In this document: positions 1-9,989 of the stretch, piece by piece | Position numbering within the stretch: the stretch's first letter is position 1 | Layout: every line of letters starts with the position of its first letter | DNA from: Arbacia lixula | Taxonomy: Eukaryota > Echinodermata > Echinoidea > Arbacioida > Arbaciidae | Length of the DNA: 64,000 nt | NCBI GenBank assembly: GCA_963669155.1 | Contig: OZ022583.1 | Span: forward strand, 14,335,105-14,399,104 | Reading direction: 5' to 3' | The notes under the pieces: generated by a model | Told to the model about the DNA's origin: nothing | The model's database searches: none | The model's input: only the letters and a program-made list of their open reading frames with translations | Translations under genes and position numbers: made by a program

Positions 1-111
1 TTAATAAACCTCTCGCCCGAGCCATACACATCTCATTTATTTATTTGTGTCTCCTTCATTAATCATTGTGCCATTGAACCCCTGTGAGTGGCCATTTAGC
101 ACTTACATGGA
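1..111 (+). repeat. 3' part of a 5' LTR (Gypsy-like element), cut by window edge
   Basis: The window opens in a segment with an AATAAA at about 4-9, ending ACTTACA just before a primer-binding-like site. Gag and integrase remnants follow on the same strand, so this is read as the end of a 5' LTR. No 3' LTR copy was seen, and the element's 3' part is replaced by hAT sequence near 4.27 kb. The LTR boundary is inferred only from the site that follows. Confidence 0.4.
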
Positions 112-114
112 ATT

Positions 115-134
115 TTGTGTCAGAAGTGGGATTC
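115..134 (+). other. Primer-binding site resembling the tRNA-Leu 3' end
   Basis: The 20 bases TTGTGTCAGAAGTGGGATTC are close to the complement of a tRNA-Leu 3' end (normally TGGTGTCAGG...), with about two differences. A site of this kind directly after an LTR primes minus-strand synthesis in many Ty3/Gypsy elements. It fits the gag and integrase pieces downstream. Confidence 0.5.
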
Positions 135-139
135 AAAAT

Positions 140-1240
140 CGATTAATGAAGTTCGGCGAGAGGTTTCTGTTATCTTTAATACGCCCCATAATAATATGGC
201 CCCCAGAAGAAGAAAACTGAGAATGGACAATGGAGGGAAACTGATCTCGATTACGTACTGTATGTAAGAAAAGAAAGGTGGTCTACCTATTACAATTTTG
301 ACAGACCAAGGAGGGTAAAAAAATGTAAGTGCTTGGAGGAAGACGAGGATGGTGGGTTCCTGCACCCATCACCACCTGTGCTACCATCCCATCAACACAT
401 CCCACAAAAGCTTCCAACGGACATTCCATACAGAACCCTCACTCATCATCATGCGTTCCAGTCATTATCATTGATATGTCATCTGCCATCTGTCATCACA
501 CCGTACATCAAATCCAAAAAGGGTAGAAAGTTGGCCAGGAACAGGAGAAGAGCCAAGTTCAAGAAACGTAGGAGAAAGGTATGTTTACGTCACATGTGAT
601 GAACATTGATTTAAAAAAAATATAAGCAACTTTGAGGCCGTTGTTTCTAATTGTCATCCCTTTGTATTGAACCTAAAAACACCAGTTGAGGAGTTTGCAC
701 TAATTGCTACTGAATTTTTCTTGGAGTCTAATAAACAGGCGAAGCACTATTCAAATGGCTTCACTTGTTTCAAATCTTTCGTTCTGAAACACACAAGATC
801 AAGAAATAACAGCATGTTCTTTGGAGTTGTGACTATCGAGTGGCTTACCAAGAAATGGACCAGGGCTGTGGAGACAGTGGTTAGAAGCCGGGTAAAGTAA
901 TGTGGAAACCTGAAGATCGACATGGAGGTAAAAGCCACCTACACTCTGGCCAACATATAGGGCCAAGAAGGTAGTCCCTTGGAAGAATATTATAAGATTG
1001 TGGGTCATCTTGATTTTACTTCAATATATTTTTGTTTTGTAGAAAATTTAAAGTAGATTTCTGAGCAGATTAAAATAGCAATGTGTCTAGGCCTATGACT
1101 TTAAAATCTCTTGTAATAGTCTCAATAGTGATTTTAATGCCTTCTCACTTTCATAATAATGTGTATGGTTTTACTTTGTTTTATTAAACATTACCAGGAA
1201 CAAAGGAAGGTAGGGACAATGCAAAGGATTTGGTTCTTCT
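140..1240. other. LTR-element leader and unidentified sequence
   Basis: Only short open frames occur here. A stretch at about 330-600 is Pro/His/Lys-rich in two overlapping frames, without recognisable domains. Nothing between 600 and 1240 could be matched to a family. It is probably decayed interior of the LTR element or later insertions. Confidence 0.4.
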
Positions 1241-1241
1241 T

Positions 1242-1560
1242 GGAGAGGTTGTGCCAGCCAGGCCTTTCCAGCACTAAGAGAGGACGCCAGGGAGGGCGAA
1301 GGCTTGGGCAGACATTGCCAATGCCCTCAAGGCTCGTGGGGAGAAGGCTACCCAACGAAGTGTAAGGGACCTTGTCAAGGAGCTAATGGACAGGGTAAAG
1401 AAGGTGAACAAGAAGGAGAGGGCTGCTAGCGAGATTGAGGTAACGAAATTGAGGAGGAGCAAAAAATTTTAGAGATCATTAAGAATATCATCCAAGAGGA
1501 GAAGGACATTGAAGCAGCAAGCACAACAACTTATTCATAGCATCCTGGATGGCCAACAAC
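1242..1560 (+). pseudogene. Myb/SANT-like DNA-binding fragment, copy 1
   Basis: In frame, this reads a helix-rich segment with PGRAKAWADIANALKARGE followed by TQRSVRDLVKELMDRVKK. That resembles the Myb/SANT-like (trihelix-type) proteins common in invertebrate transposons: Trp, IA..L, then SVRD. A TAA stop interrupts it where copy 2 at 2.5 kb has AAA. An acidic, coiled-coil-like tail (EIEEEQKILEII) follows to about 1530. Copies 1 and 2 are similar over about 200 bp. It may derive from the DNA-binding subunit of a Harbinger-like element; this is inference. Confidence 0.5.
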
Positions 1561-1900
1561 GATTGGTGCCTATGCGGGAACTGCCCGGTGATGCCAACGG
1601 TAGTTGAGTGCCTTTGCTGTCGCGAACTAGCTAGGTGCCGAGAACTGCAGCCAGAGGGATGTGTCAAGACAGCAGAAGAATTTTTTCAAGTCTGCCTGAG
1701 TGTTGCCCTTCTCCGAGTGTTCCACATCACTCGTCGGGATATTCGAGGGCATCGTCGCAATGTTCCAAGAGAATTGGAAAACAAGTAAGCTAAAGCAGTA
1801 TTTTGCATATGTTGCTGGTGTATTGTGTAACGATAAATGTACCCAGATCGAGTTTTTTGGCACATGAACAAACAAAAATAATAAATGTTAATTACATGTA

Positions 1901-2480
1901 GTGTTGAAATGTTATAACAGTGAGTCAGTGGATCCCATTAATGAGCAGGCTACCCAAACAGATACTAGTAAGGTATATGTAGCTGGGGGACATACGCCTC
2001 AGGCTGCAGCCCCTAACCCTATAATGCCAGTCAGTTACGTTCCCCTGTATATCACTATTCCCATTTTCACTGGAGACCAGTCGGGAGGGGAGCCGAATAT
2101 CGGAGAATGGGTTCGCAGGGTGAAAGCTGCATTCCGGGCCTGGAGGACCCCTGATGTCCAGAAGGTGGAGATCATCCTCCATCACCTGGCAGGTGATGCA
2201 AGGAGAGAGAGAGATCCTTGTCCTGGCTGACCAGGAGAGAAAATATTCAAGACCCTTAAGGGGCTCTTTACACAGAGGAGCGCCCTCGCATCCCTGATGA
2301 GCCAGTGTCATTCCTGCTTACAGGGGAGGAATGAGAGTGCATGGAGCTACGCGCGAGGACTCCAGGAGCTGGGCAGGAAAATCAGAGCCTGCTAGCCCAA
2401 TGTGGTAAAGAACATGGAAGAGCCGCTGTGCAATTGTTTCGTCGAGGGGCCTTTAACAGGGGCCGGTGAAGGTCTCTGTT
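1901..2480 (+). pseudogene. LTR-retrotransposon gag (capsid-like) remnant
   Basis: From about 2040 the reading is PIFTGDQSGGEPNIGEWVRR, then ...KAAFRAWRTPDVQKVEIILHHLAGDAR. This is the typical gag pattern in which a short target segment leads into helices rich in Trp/Leu. A GA-repeat slip at about 2200 shifts the frame. The next frame then gives FKTLKGLFTQRSALASLMSQ and SAWSYARGLQELGRKI, the usual second half of such capsids, before a stop at about 2393. It is broken by the frameshift and stop. The zinc knuckle is displaced to 2.96 kb by inserted Myb-like sequence. Confidence 0.65.
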
Positions 2481-2494
2481 TGCCGCTACTGCTG

Positions 2495-2810
2495 GGAGAG
2501 GTTGTGCCAGCCAGGCCTTTCCAGCACAAAGAGAGGACGCCAGGGAGGGCTAAGGCTTGGGCAGATATTGCCAATGCCCTCAAGGCTCGTGGGGAGAGGG
2601 CTACCCAACGAAGTGTAAGGGACTGTGTCAAGGAGCTCATGGACAGGATAAAGAAGGTGAACACGAAGGATAGGGCTGCCAGCAGAATAGTCGGGTGGCT
2701 TTCACCCAGTTAAAAAAGGAGGCCTCAAAAATTGAAGCAGAAGAGGAGAAGGGCCACCTGGAGAGCTTCATCTTGGCGGAGGCTGCCGTTGTCCTGGCAG
2801 AGGCCAAGTC
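2495..2810 (+). pseudogene. Myb/SANT-like fragment, copy 2, inside gag
   Basis: This is the near-repeat of the 1242 segment, reading KERTPGRAKAWADIANALK and then TQRSVRDCVKELMDRIKK without the stop of copy 1. It continues in another frame as FTQLKKEASKIEAEEEKGH, an acidic coiled-coil-like tail. It sits between the capsid part and the zinc knuckle of the same gag, so it looks inserted or transduplicated into the retroelement. A 12-base G run at about 2831-2842 marks its 3' side. Confidence 0.5.
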
Positions 2811-2884
2811 GGCAACGACGAGACAACCTTGGGGGGGGGGGGGGGTGAAACGCTTCTGACATGGACCATTGATAAAATACTTGG

Positions 2885-3060
2885 GTGATAGCAGACATGC
2901 AATGGCGGCTGGCCAACCTGGAAGCCGGAAGAAATGACAAGAGACAGCTTGAACCAACTGTGGACAACATCTGTTACAACTGTGACAGGCCAGGCTACTT
3001 TACCAGGAGCTGCCATCCAGAACAATCCCCACAGAACACCATTTTTTGGATCCCGACATG
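2885..3060 (+). pseudogene. Gag nucleocapsid zinc knuckle, degenerate
   Basis: The reading includes ICYNCDRPGYFTRSC, which keeps C-x2-C-x4-[H to Y]-x4-C spacing. The His of the CCHC knuckle is replaced by Tyr, so zinc binding is probably lost. It is preceded by the usual short helical linker (MQWRLANLEAGRNDKRQLEP). Its position downstream of the capsid piece supports one disrupted gag gene. Confidence 0.6.
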
Positions 3061-3780
3061 GATAAGGCCCCTAAAATGGGAGTCAGCTGTCGTAAAACAG
3101 CATGCTTCTGTTGGACCTATTATGATAATTGATTTGCTGGAGATCAAATGTGAATTTTCATTTATATGTTTTTAAAAGCATATTTTGAATTCCTGAGTTT
3201 GACATTTTTAAATGCAGTCCAAGGTCAATTATTACCACTTAGTTACCTGGACAAGAAGTCCACGTAACATAGTGAATAATATTCTACACCATAGAAGAAA
3301 GTGCCTGTGAATTAGTTTTTTTTTTTCATCCCATTGTTACGGTAATAAATGTGCCCTCAGCGGCAGGTTGGACAGTTTATGGAAAATGGCGTTCGCATGT
3401 GTTTTCCAATTTGTGATATTTTACATCACTGTTTGTTGTGAAAGAGATTTGATCCGTACCTGTGTGGCTAGATCAAGAAAACGCCACAAATGGTGGACAA
3501 CCCTGGCATGTGAAGTATTGACTGTGACTTCTTGCAAAATATGAACATTAATCGAACAATTACGCCTAATAACAACCATAGCATCCGACCCCCAATTTTT
3601 GAGGGACACAATGTCAACGATCAGAGCGCGGAAGAGTGGATGGACTTGTATGAAAGTGAAGGAGACATGTAAAATATTGGACGTTTTGGTGACCATTGTA
3701 ACCCCAAGCCCCATTCATCCTTTCCTCCTTATCATCCTACCATTCCTCCTTGGGTTATTCACCCTGTTGGTGACCCTTCT
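3060..3780. other. LTR-element interior without identified domain
   Basis: No protease or reverse transcriptase motif could be read on either strand. A T-rich stretch lies at 3318-3328. If the element was once complete, most of its pol gene (protease, RT and RNase H) has been lost between the zinc knuckle and the integrase piece. Confidence 0.4.
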
Positions 3781-3810
3781 GCTGATGAAGACTGTTTCCA
3801 TGCATCCATA

Positions 3811-4273
3811 TTGGATAGTGGACATCGTCTCCATCAGTCTCAGCACCAAGACCCTGTCCTCCGTGAGGTGATGTCATGGATTCGGAGTGGTAACTTTCCA
3901 TCCAAATCCACAATCATCTCCGATAACGACATCTTGGTACACAAATTCTACAACATGAAGAGTAGCTTAGTTATTCGCGATGGTCTTCTCATGATTGTTG
4001 TTTGTACCAAGTTGTCATTCCTGAATCTCTCACCCCAGAAATCGTCGCTATTTTGTATGGCTCTCCATTCGCAGGTCACTATGGAGCTGCCAAGACCATA
4101 CAGAAAGCAGAAAAGCTCTGCTTCTGGCAAGGCATGCATGGACACATTAAAGAGTTCTGTCTCATGTGTGGACTGTGCCAAGCAAGGCGAAAACCCTCAC
4201 GGCCCGTCTACGATCGTTTTGCTGATGATTTGACTCCATGCAGTCAGACCTTGTCCTGGCTGCATGTGACCTA
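3811..4273 (+). pseudogene. Gypsy-like pol remnant with integrase zinc-binding domain
   Basis: The first frame reads HQDPVLREVMSWIRSGNFP, typical of the linker between RNase H and integrase in Ty3/Gypsy pol. After a frameshift near 4005 the next frame reads VVIPESLTPEIVAILYGSPF, then AGHYGAAKT ... FWQGM ... CLMCGLCQARRK. This is the HHCC zinc-binding N-terminus of integrase (H, H, then CxxC). The DDE catalytic core is absent because the frame stops at about 4272. It is the clearest evidence that the first 4.3 kb are an LTR retroelement. Confidence 0.75.
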
Positions 4274-4753
4274 ATCGACGTCTCCCGCTGGCCTGCAGAT
4301 GGTGAAGGTCTCGCTGCTTACGGACAGACGGCCCTTGACGTGGTGGTGGCTGAATTCCATGATGCTCTAGATGCCAGTGGCTGCAACTTCGAAGACATCC
4401 ATCATGAATGGGCAGGACTTAAAGCACATGTCCTCCATGCGATGTCCTCAACAAAGCGCTCAAACACATGGAGAGAGGTTTTCCAGGATAGTGACTGTCA
4501 GAAGGAGTTTGGAAACATTCTCGAAGTTATAGAGGTTGTTCTCCTGCTTCCGCTATCAACCGCAGCATGCGAAAGAGGATTCTCCCTCATGAAGCGAACA
4601 AAAACGGACTGGCGCGGTCGTCTTTCAGTGCCAATGCTTCACAAACTTATGTGCATTTCAATGCATGGCCCACCTATGGCACAGTATGACCCCACAGGGG
4701 CATTGGACAAGTGGTGGGCATCTACCTCTCGTAGATCGGAAAAATCAAACTAG
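4238..4753 (+). pseudogene. hAT-type transposase C-terminal dimerisation domain (ZNF862-like)
   Basis: The open frame ends with LPLSTAACERGFSLMKRTKT, then DWRGRLSVPMLHKLMCISMH, GP..YDP..A...W. This matches the hAT C-terminal dimerisation region, in particular the ZNF862/KIAA1586-like group with its ACERGFS..K..K...R..L motif. It has no N-terminal BED finger or catalytic core. The frame opens inside the integrase remnant on a different reading frame, so either a hAT copy landed in the LTR element or the two were joined by rearrangement. Confidence 0.7.
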
Positions 4754-4754
4754 G

Positions 4755-5550
4755 AAGCAACCAAGGGGGCTGGCATCTAAACTGTAAAACACTGATGAAA
4801 CAAGTAAAGTCTGCTGAGTAATTAAGACCAGACAGTGCACACTTTTTTTTGTCTCTTTGAACTGGACTATATTTTTTACAGCTTTCTTTATAATTTTTGT
4901 TTTCTTATTCTGTAGTAATATCTATCTATTTTTCACAACAATAGGATGAAAAGTTCTAAAAAAACAAAGTTAAAAATTCACTCCTGAATAATGCTTTCCA
5001 AGTTGAGAATCACTCTACACTCTGCTGCTACACTAACTGACAGAATTTCATCATTTATCTCAACATATATTTGTCTTCCCAGTAGAGTATTTCCCTTTAA
5101 AAGAAAATAGATTTTGATGATCCAGAAGACCCGAACTGTAGCATTCCGTCATTGATTTTCTAACGTGATGTTCCCATTGGGAAGAAAAAAAGTTCCAGTT
5201 CAGATGCAAGAACATATTAAAGCAAAAGTGTTTTGTTACCAGGAAACAGTGGTCTGTGTGTGTTTTTATTTATTGTGAGTGTACAGATTTATGTATACAG
5301 CCCATAAAATAGTTAAATTGAATTTTATGTAAGAAATGTAGCATTAATATGTTTTTTTTTCGGGCAAGTGAAATTTCATTTCGGGCAAGCGATTTTTCAT
5401 TTTTTCAAAATCTACTTGCCCGAACGGGCCAGTCCTAAAAAAAAGTTATGTAGCACCCTAATAAAATGCATAATTAAAGAACAGCCCGATTGTCCAGTTA
5501 TTTTATTTATGAGTGTGTAAGTGTTGATGTCTCACTGTAAATGTGAATGA
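4755..5550. other. Non-coding, AT-rich
   Basis: No gene is seen. The piece at about 5070-5100 resembles the terminal part of the MITE family found at 17.9 and 37.1 kb (TTTGTCTTCCCAGTA...). A short direct repeat of the CGGGCAAG type occurs at 5361-5395. Confidence 0.4.
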
Positions 5551-5559
5551 AATTTGTGA

Positions 5560-6030
5560 CAAGAACATCTGGAGGAAAATCCAGGATGGAGTTTGCAACA
5601 AAACAAGGACCAGGGGGACTTGGTCAAAGAGATCATTAAGGAGCTTGGCCCTTATGCAATACATCTTCACAACTGGATCTGGCAACACCACCAGTGTGTG
5701 AAGCTGTCAAAAGATTCCCCGAAAAGTGCAGTGATAGCAATGTTTGACTTTGCCGAGAATTATGCGTGCCTGAACCACGATGAAGTCAGGTCCGCACATT
5801 GGAGGCACAACCAGGCCAGTAAGGCGACAGTGAAATCGTGGGGGATTGATGGGTTGGAGGCGGACACAGTAACGGGACGAAACGCAAGGGAGCCCTGCAG
5901 ATTCACTGCCTGGCTTGTCATCTGTATGTGCCGAAAACATCGCGGAACAACAGAGGCTAGGTGTCCAACAACTCTTTCATTAATGGTACTATTGATTGTG
6001 AATACGACTTGTGCTTGAACTGTCACACCT
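5560..6030 (+). pseudogene. Remnant of an uncharacterised DFAENY-type mobile-element protein
   Basis: The frame 5593-6018 contains LVKEIIKELGPYAIHLHNWI, WQHHQC and then AVIAMFDFAENYACLNHDEV followed by RSAHW. The DFAENY...DE..SAHW pattern recurs in uncharacterised proteins of many marine invertebrates that I believe are transposon-derived; I cannot name the family with certainty. After about 5840 the similarity ends, suggesting decay. No start or full domain is present. Confidence 0.45.
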
Positions 6031-6057
6031 CTCACTTGCATTCCAGCAGAATGACAT

Positions 6058-6830
6058 TTGTTTGTCCGATGTCATGGAACATCTAGAACGGCAAAATCTG
6101 TTCTTACTCAAATGGCAGATGGCCAGAGTGGGGCAAAACTGCAGTTAATCAAGAGAAATTGCATGGCTGGCACATACCAAAGTGCAACCTTAAGGGGAAT
6201 GGAAGAAGGCAGTGCTGAGTTTGATGCCGCCCGCAATGATCGCGTACAACCCCTCGTTACCTGCAGAGGTTTTTGTCATTCACAGAGGGAGACATTTTCT
6301 CAGCAGTCTCATCTCTGGATCCAAAGACATGGCCAAATGACCTCAAGGACTTTAACTTCAGCGACAGGGCTGCCCAGTTCCTGATTGACATATTTTAGCG
6401 TTATCCACAAATATGCATTCCAGAATAAGTATTAAAACATGAGAACTTGAGAAATCATCACCGTGCACACCAACCACATAGACAGTGCATGGAAGCATGG
6501 GAAAGTTCAGTGTAAGTGTGTCAAACGGACCAGCATGGCCAACTTTGAAACCCATTTGGCCGAGATTATCTGGAGAACCCGGTAAGAGAAATGTCACCTG
6601 CAAGAGATGCAACAGGATGTTGATCAACCTTGTGAGGGAGGAAAACGGTGAGAAGAAAAGAAAAGCAGGTGGCCACAATTCTTGGGGGCGCTTGTTTTCT
6701 GATAGAAAAACAGTACAGCTCACTGGAACACAGGATACATACATGTATGTAACATGCACCTCTAACGTTTGGGTGAAATTTCACAATGTCTTGATAACCC
6801 CTTTCCTCTACCTATATGTATGACATTCAA
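6058..6830 (+). pseudogene. Unidentified decayed coding sequence
   Basis: Several overlapping plus-strand frames exist. The stretch at about 6300-6395 reads AVSSLDPKTWPNDLKDFNFS then DRAAQFLIDIF, which has protein-like composition. No family was recognised. It follows the DFAENY remnant in the same orientation and could be a later part of the same lost gene. Confidence 0.25.
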
Positions 6831-7590
6831 AGATTATTTGCATGATTTGATCTTCAGTATCATTTCATATGTGGAATAAACATTTTGTGTTGATGTTTTA
6901 TTTTTGATATTATTGGAATATTGATGAGTGGAAGAACCAGACAAGCATACATTTTAGAGGGCATTGCACTGCAACATCAATCATATGAAGGACAACTGAG
7001 AATACAGAGGAACTCCTAAATCAAACCCAAGCCATCTTAATAGAGATTCCTGTCCGAACAATTTGTGTATGCACAATGCCTGACCTGATCCATAACAAAA
7101 AATATAAATACCCTACTGTCGCTCACTTAATTTGTGGGTTTTGTATCAATGCATGCCACAGGGCTCAATTACAGCAAATTTACTGTAGGTAATTACCCTC
7201 ACCACACCACAATCACAATTTTTTCCCATCAAAACTCCTCTCATGCTTGTTTTCACAAAATGGCACAACCAAAAAATGGAGCATGTGCCCATCACAAGAG
7301 CTGTCGAACGAGTATGTATGTATGGATGAACGATCGGAAATAATTCATCTCTGTAAAACATCAACCTGCATTTTGACGATCCCGGATAAATGGGGGTAAA
7401 AAAGTGAGGCCAGTATGAACACAAAACTCTTTTCAAAACTTTAAAGTCATTAACACAAATGTGATCCATAAAAAGAAATACCTTCTTTGGGATTTAACAT
7501 TTTGTATGATGGGTGGGCGGCATATATGCCAACATGAATGCAGATGAAGATGAGAGAATTACTTAACTTGTACTATATGTATCTTCAAAT
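6830..7590. other. Non-coding stretch
   Basis: Nothing recognisable is seen apart from short AT-rich words; open frames at 7134-7343 (+) and 7146-7469 (-) lack domain-like features. Confidence 0.4.
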
Positions 7591-7993
7591 AATTTTGGTA
7601 AAAGTGATACTAATTCTAGACTCACATAATGAAATTAGCTTCAATCTCATTATATTCACTTACTCATTTGCTAAAAAGAAGCCAATGGGCCCTTGGTGTA
7701 TTGGATCAGCCAAATACTGAACCACTTCTGGTATTGTGCAAGAACATGTGATGGAAGCACTCAAAGCCTCAAGGTAAGGTAGTCAGTCTTCAAAAGTTAT
7801 CAGTTTTTATCTTATATATTTGGTGGTTGTTGTTGTTTTTTGTTGTCGTTGTTGTTGTTGTTGTTGTTGTTGTTTTTTTTTTTTTGGGGGGGGGTGTGTA
7901 ATCGTTCCAAATCAATTCTGTCTAATGTTTAAATCCATGCGTGATAGAAATCTAACATTAAATTAAAACACTTTACTTTTCTTCACTTTGCAG

Positions 7994-8199
7994 GCCAAAT
8001 GGCATGGTCTCACCCATCACGTAACAAACAAACACACCTGGGTTTCAGGTATGGGTGGCCAGGCTGCATGCGAGCACGAGGCCATCACAGAAGACCGGGA
8101 GGAGTGGCTGTCTGCGGGTGGGAGTCCCCATTGCACCCTGGTGGAGGTTGCATATGACAGGCGATTCATTGGGAACCTGGACTATTACGTCATCTTCAG
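7994..8199 (+). pseudogene. Exon b, unit 1, of a mobile-element-type protein
   Basis: With exon a (ending at 7773; reading WISQILNHFWYCARTCDGST then QSLK) it joins in frame to AKWHGLTHHVTNKHTWVSGM, then a CEHE motif, and ends ...GNLDYYVIF before a GT donor at 8200. NHFWYC...HV.N.HTW...CEH is a pattern I associate with uncharacterised transposon-derived proteins of marine invertebrates, not with a named domain. Unit 1 lacks the AG acceptor in front of exon a that unit 2 keeps (TTTGCTAAAA against TTTGCAGGTA). Confidence 0.45.
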
Positions 8200-8744
8200 G
8201 TGTTTAGAAAGGAAAACAAATCTCTATCTAGAATGAAATTCTACATAAAGAATTGAGCAAAAAGTGTACAGATGGTACACATCATTATTTGAATTTATTA
8301 ATTTGGTGTGCTTGTTGAAAGTTTTCAATTTTGGTAAAGTGATACCAAATTCTGGATTCACATAATGAAATTATCTTCAATCTCATTATATTCACTTATT
8401 TATTTGCAGGTATGCTGAAAAGCAGCCAATGGGCCCTTTGTGTATTGGATCAACCATATACTGAACCACTTCTGGTATTGTGCAAGGACATGTGATGGAA
8501 GCATTCAAAGCCTCAAGGTAAGGTAGTCATTCTTCAGAAGTTATTTAATAGCTTTTATCTTATATATTCGTTGTTTGTTGTTTGTTGTTGTTTTTTTTTT
8601 AAGGGGGAGTGTAATCTTTCCAAATCAATTCTGCCTAATGTTTAAATCCATGCAAAACTAATTTAATTTGAAATTATTTTGATTTTCATGCGTGATAGAA
8701 ATCTAACATTAAAATAAAACACTTTACTTTTCTTCACTTTGCAG

Positions 8745-8948
8745 GCCAAATGGCATGGTCACCCATCATGTAACAAACAAACACACCTGGGTTTCAGGTA
8801 TGGGTGACCAGGCTGCATGCGAGCACGAGGCCATCACAGACGATCGAGAGGAGCGGCTGTCTGTGGGTGGGAGTCCCCATCGCGCCCTGGTGGAGGTTGC
8901 ATATGACAGGCGGTTCATTGGGAACCTAGACTATTACGTCAACTTCAG
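8745..8948 (+). pseudogene. Exon b, unit 2, frameshifted copy
   Basis: This is the duplicate of the 7994-8199 exon, with acceptor TTTGCAG and donor at 8949. It is two bases shorter near its start (GGTCACCC where unit 1 has GGTCTCACCC), which breaks the frame from exon a' (ending at 8517). Downstream the same protein is readable, for example TNKHTWVSGMGDQAACEHEA. Neither unit alone is therefore intact. Confidence 0.45.
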
Positions 8949-9019
8949 GTATTTAGAGCAAAAAGTGTATGGTACACATTATTTGAATTTATTAATTTGG
9001 TGTGCTCATTGAAAAGTTT

Positions 9020-9640
9020 ACAGTTTATATGGCATTAAATCATATACAATGGGATTAGAATTTCATGGAGAAATACCATTCATTTCATAATCACATCTTA
9101 ATGTACTCTTCAACAAAGTTCTCCTTCAAGTGAGTACAAATATTATCATGAACGATGTCTTTTTTTTTTATAAAGAATAAAGTGTTATAAAAGCCCCTTA
9201 GAAATGAAATTAGACCATCACCTTGAATTCCCTAATACACTTGAATTGATGGCAATGTAATTGATATTATATGACAGGTAGGAATCACATATGCCTATCC
9301 CTTATTAAACAAATAATGCACAGTTTTAACGTTTGTGACATTGAGGCGGTGCAGTGCACAGTAAACCCCCTCCTACTGTGTGCTGCACAGCCCCAACGTA
9401 CTCACAACTGTGATTATTTGTATAATATCTTCAAATAACTATAAATAATAACTAGAAGTGTTCATTTGTAGTGGCAGATTTGAAGGGGAGAATGATAGAC
9501 GGTGTGCTGTGTATTCACACAAAAAGGCAGTTGCAGCACCAACACGGAACTCCTAGGGCATTGTTTTTCAGTGATATTGATACTGTAAGTGGAGATGGAA
9601 TAACAGTGACAATAAGTTTGGCTTGATGCAGAATGCAATC
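9020..9640. other. Non-coding stretch
   Basis: Nothing recognisable is seen. It is AT-rich, with a T run at about 9162-9170. Confidence 0.35.
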
Positions 9641-9659
9641 AGACAGCAGTTGAGACCTT

Positions 9660-9925
9660 TGGGTGGGCTCAACAAAGACGGGAATAACGTGGCGATCGAG
9701 ATAGACGAATCCAAGTATTTCCATTGGAAGTACAATCACTGAGAATGGAGTGAGGGCCACTTGGGGGTTTGATGCTGATGGGAACATGAAAATCGTTGAG
9801 ATCGATGAGTCAAAACACATGTATTTCCACAAGAAGTACCATTGTGGAGAGGGGGTCACTGGGTCTTTGGCGCGGTACAACACACATCTGGCCACTGTTC
9901 AGGGTAGTGGCCAACCAGGACGGGC
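9660..9925 (+). pseudogene. Merlin/IS1595-type transposase fragment with a doubled IDESK motif
   Basis: Two similar segments lie about 105 bp apart. The first (from 9680) reads GNNVAIEIDESKYFHWKYNH and then stops. The second (9777 onward) reads GNMKIVEIDESKHMYFHKKY followed by H. After a one-base shift it gives RGGHWVFGAVQH. The E-I-D-E-S-K...YH.G...WVFG pattern is the start of the ISXO2-like DDE domain of IS1595 and eukaryotic Merlin transposases; the D is the first catalytic Asp. The doubled motif, a stop and a frameshift mark it as dead. Confidence 0.6.
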
Positions 9926-9989
9926 AAACCATTTACAACGTCATTATCGAGTAGTCCACAGTACATGTAGGTGCATATCATGAACTTGG

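Larger units (their letters stand above)
7594..9020 (+). repeat. Direct tandem duplication of a two-exon segment, about 735 bp per unit
   Basis: Unit 1 (about 7594-8320) and unit 2 (about 8330-9020) align along their length, including intron sequence, the T/TTG-rich tract (about 7820-7890 and 8565-8600) and the flanks ending AATTTATTAATTTGGTGTGC. They differ by scattered substitutions and small indels, so the duplication is not recent. Each unit carries exon a (ending CTCAAG|GTAAGG) and exon b (preceded by TTTGCAG). Confidence 0.8.
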
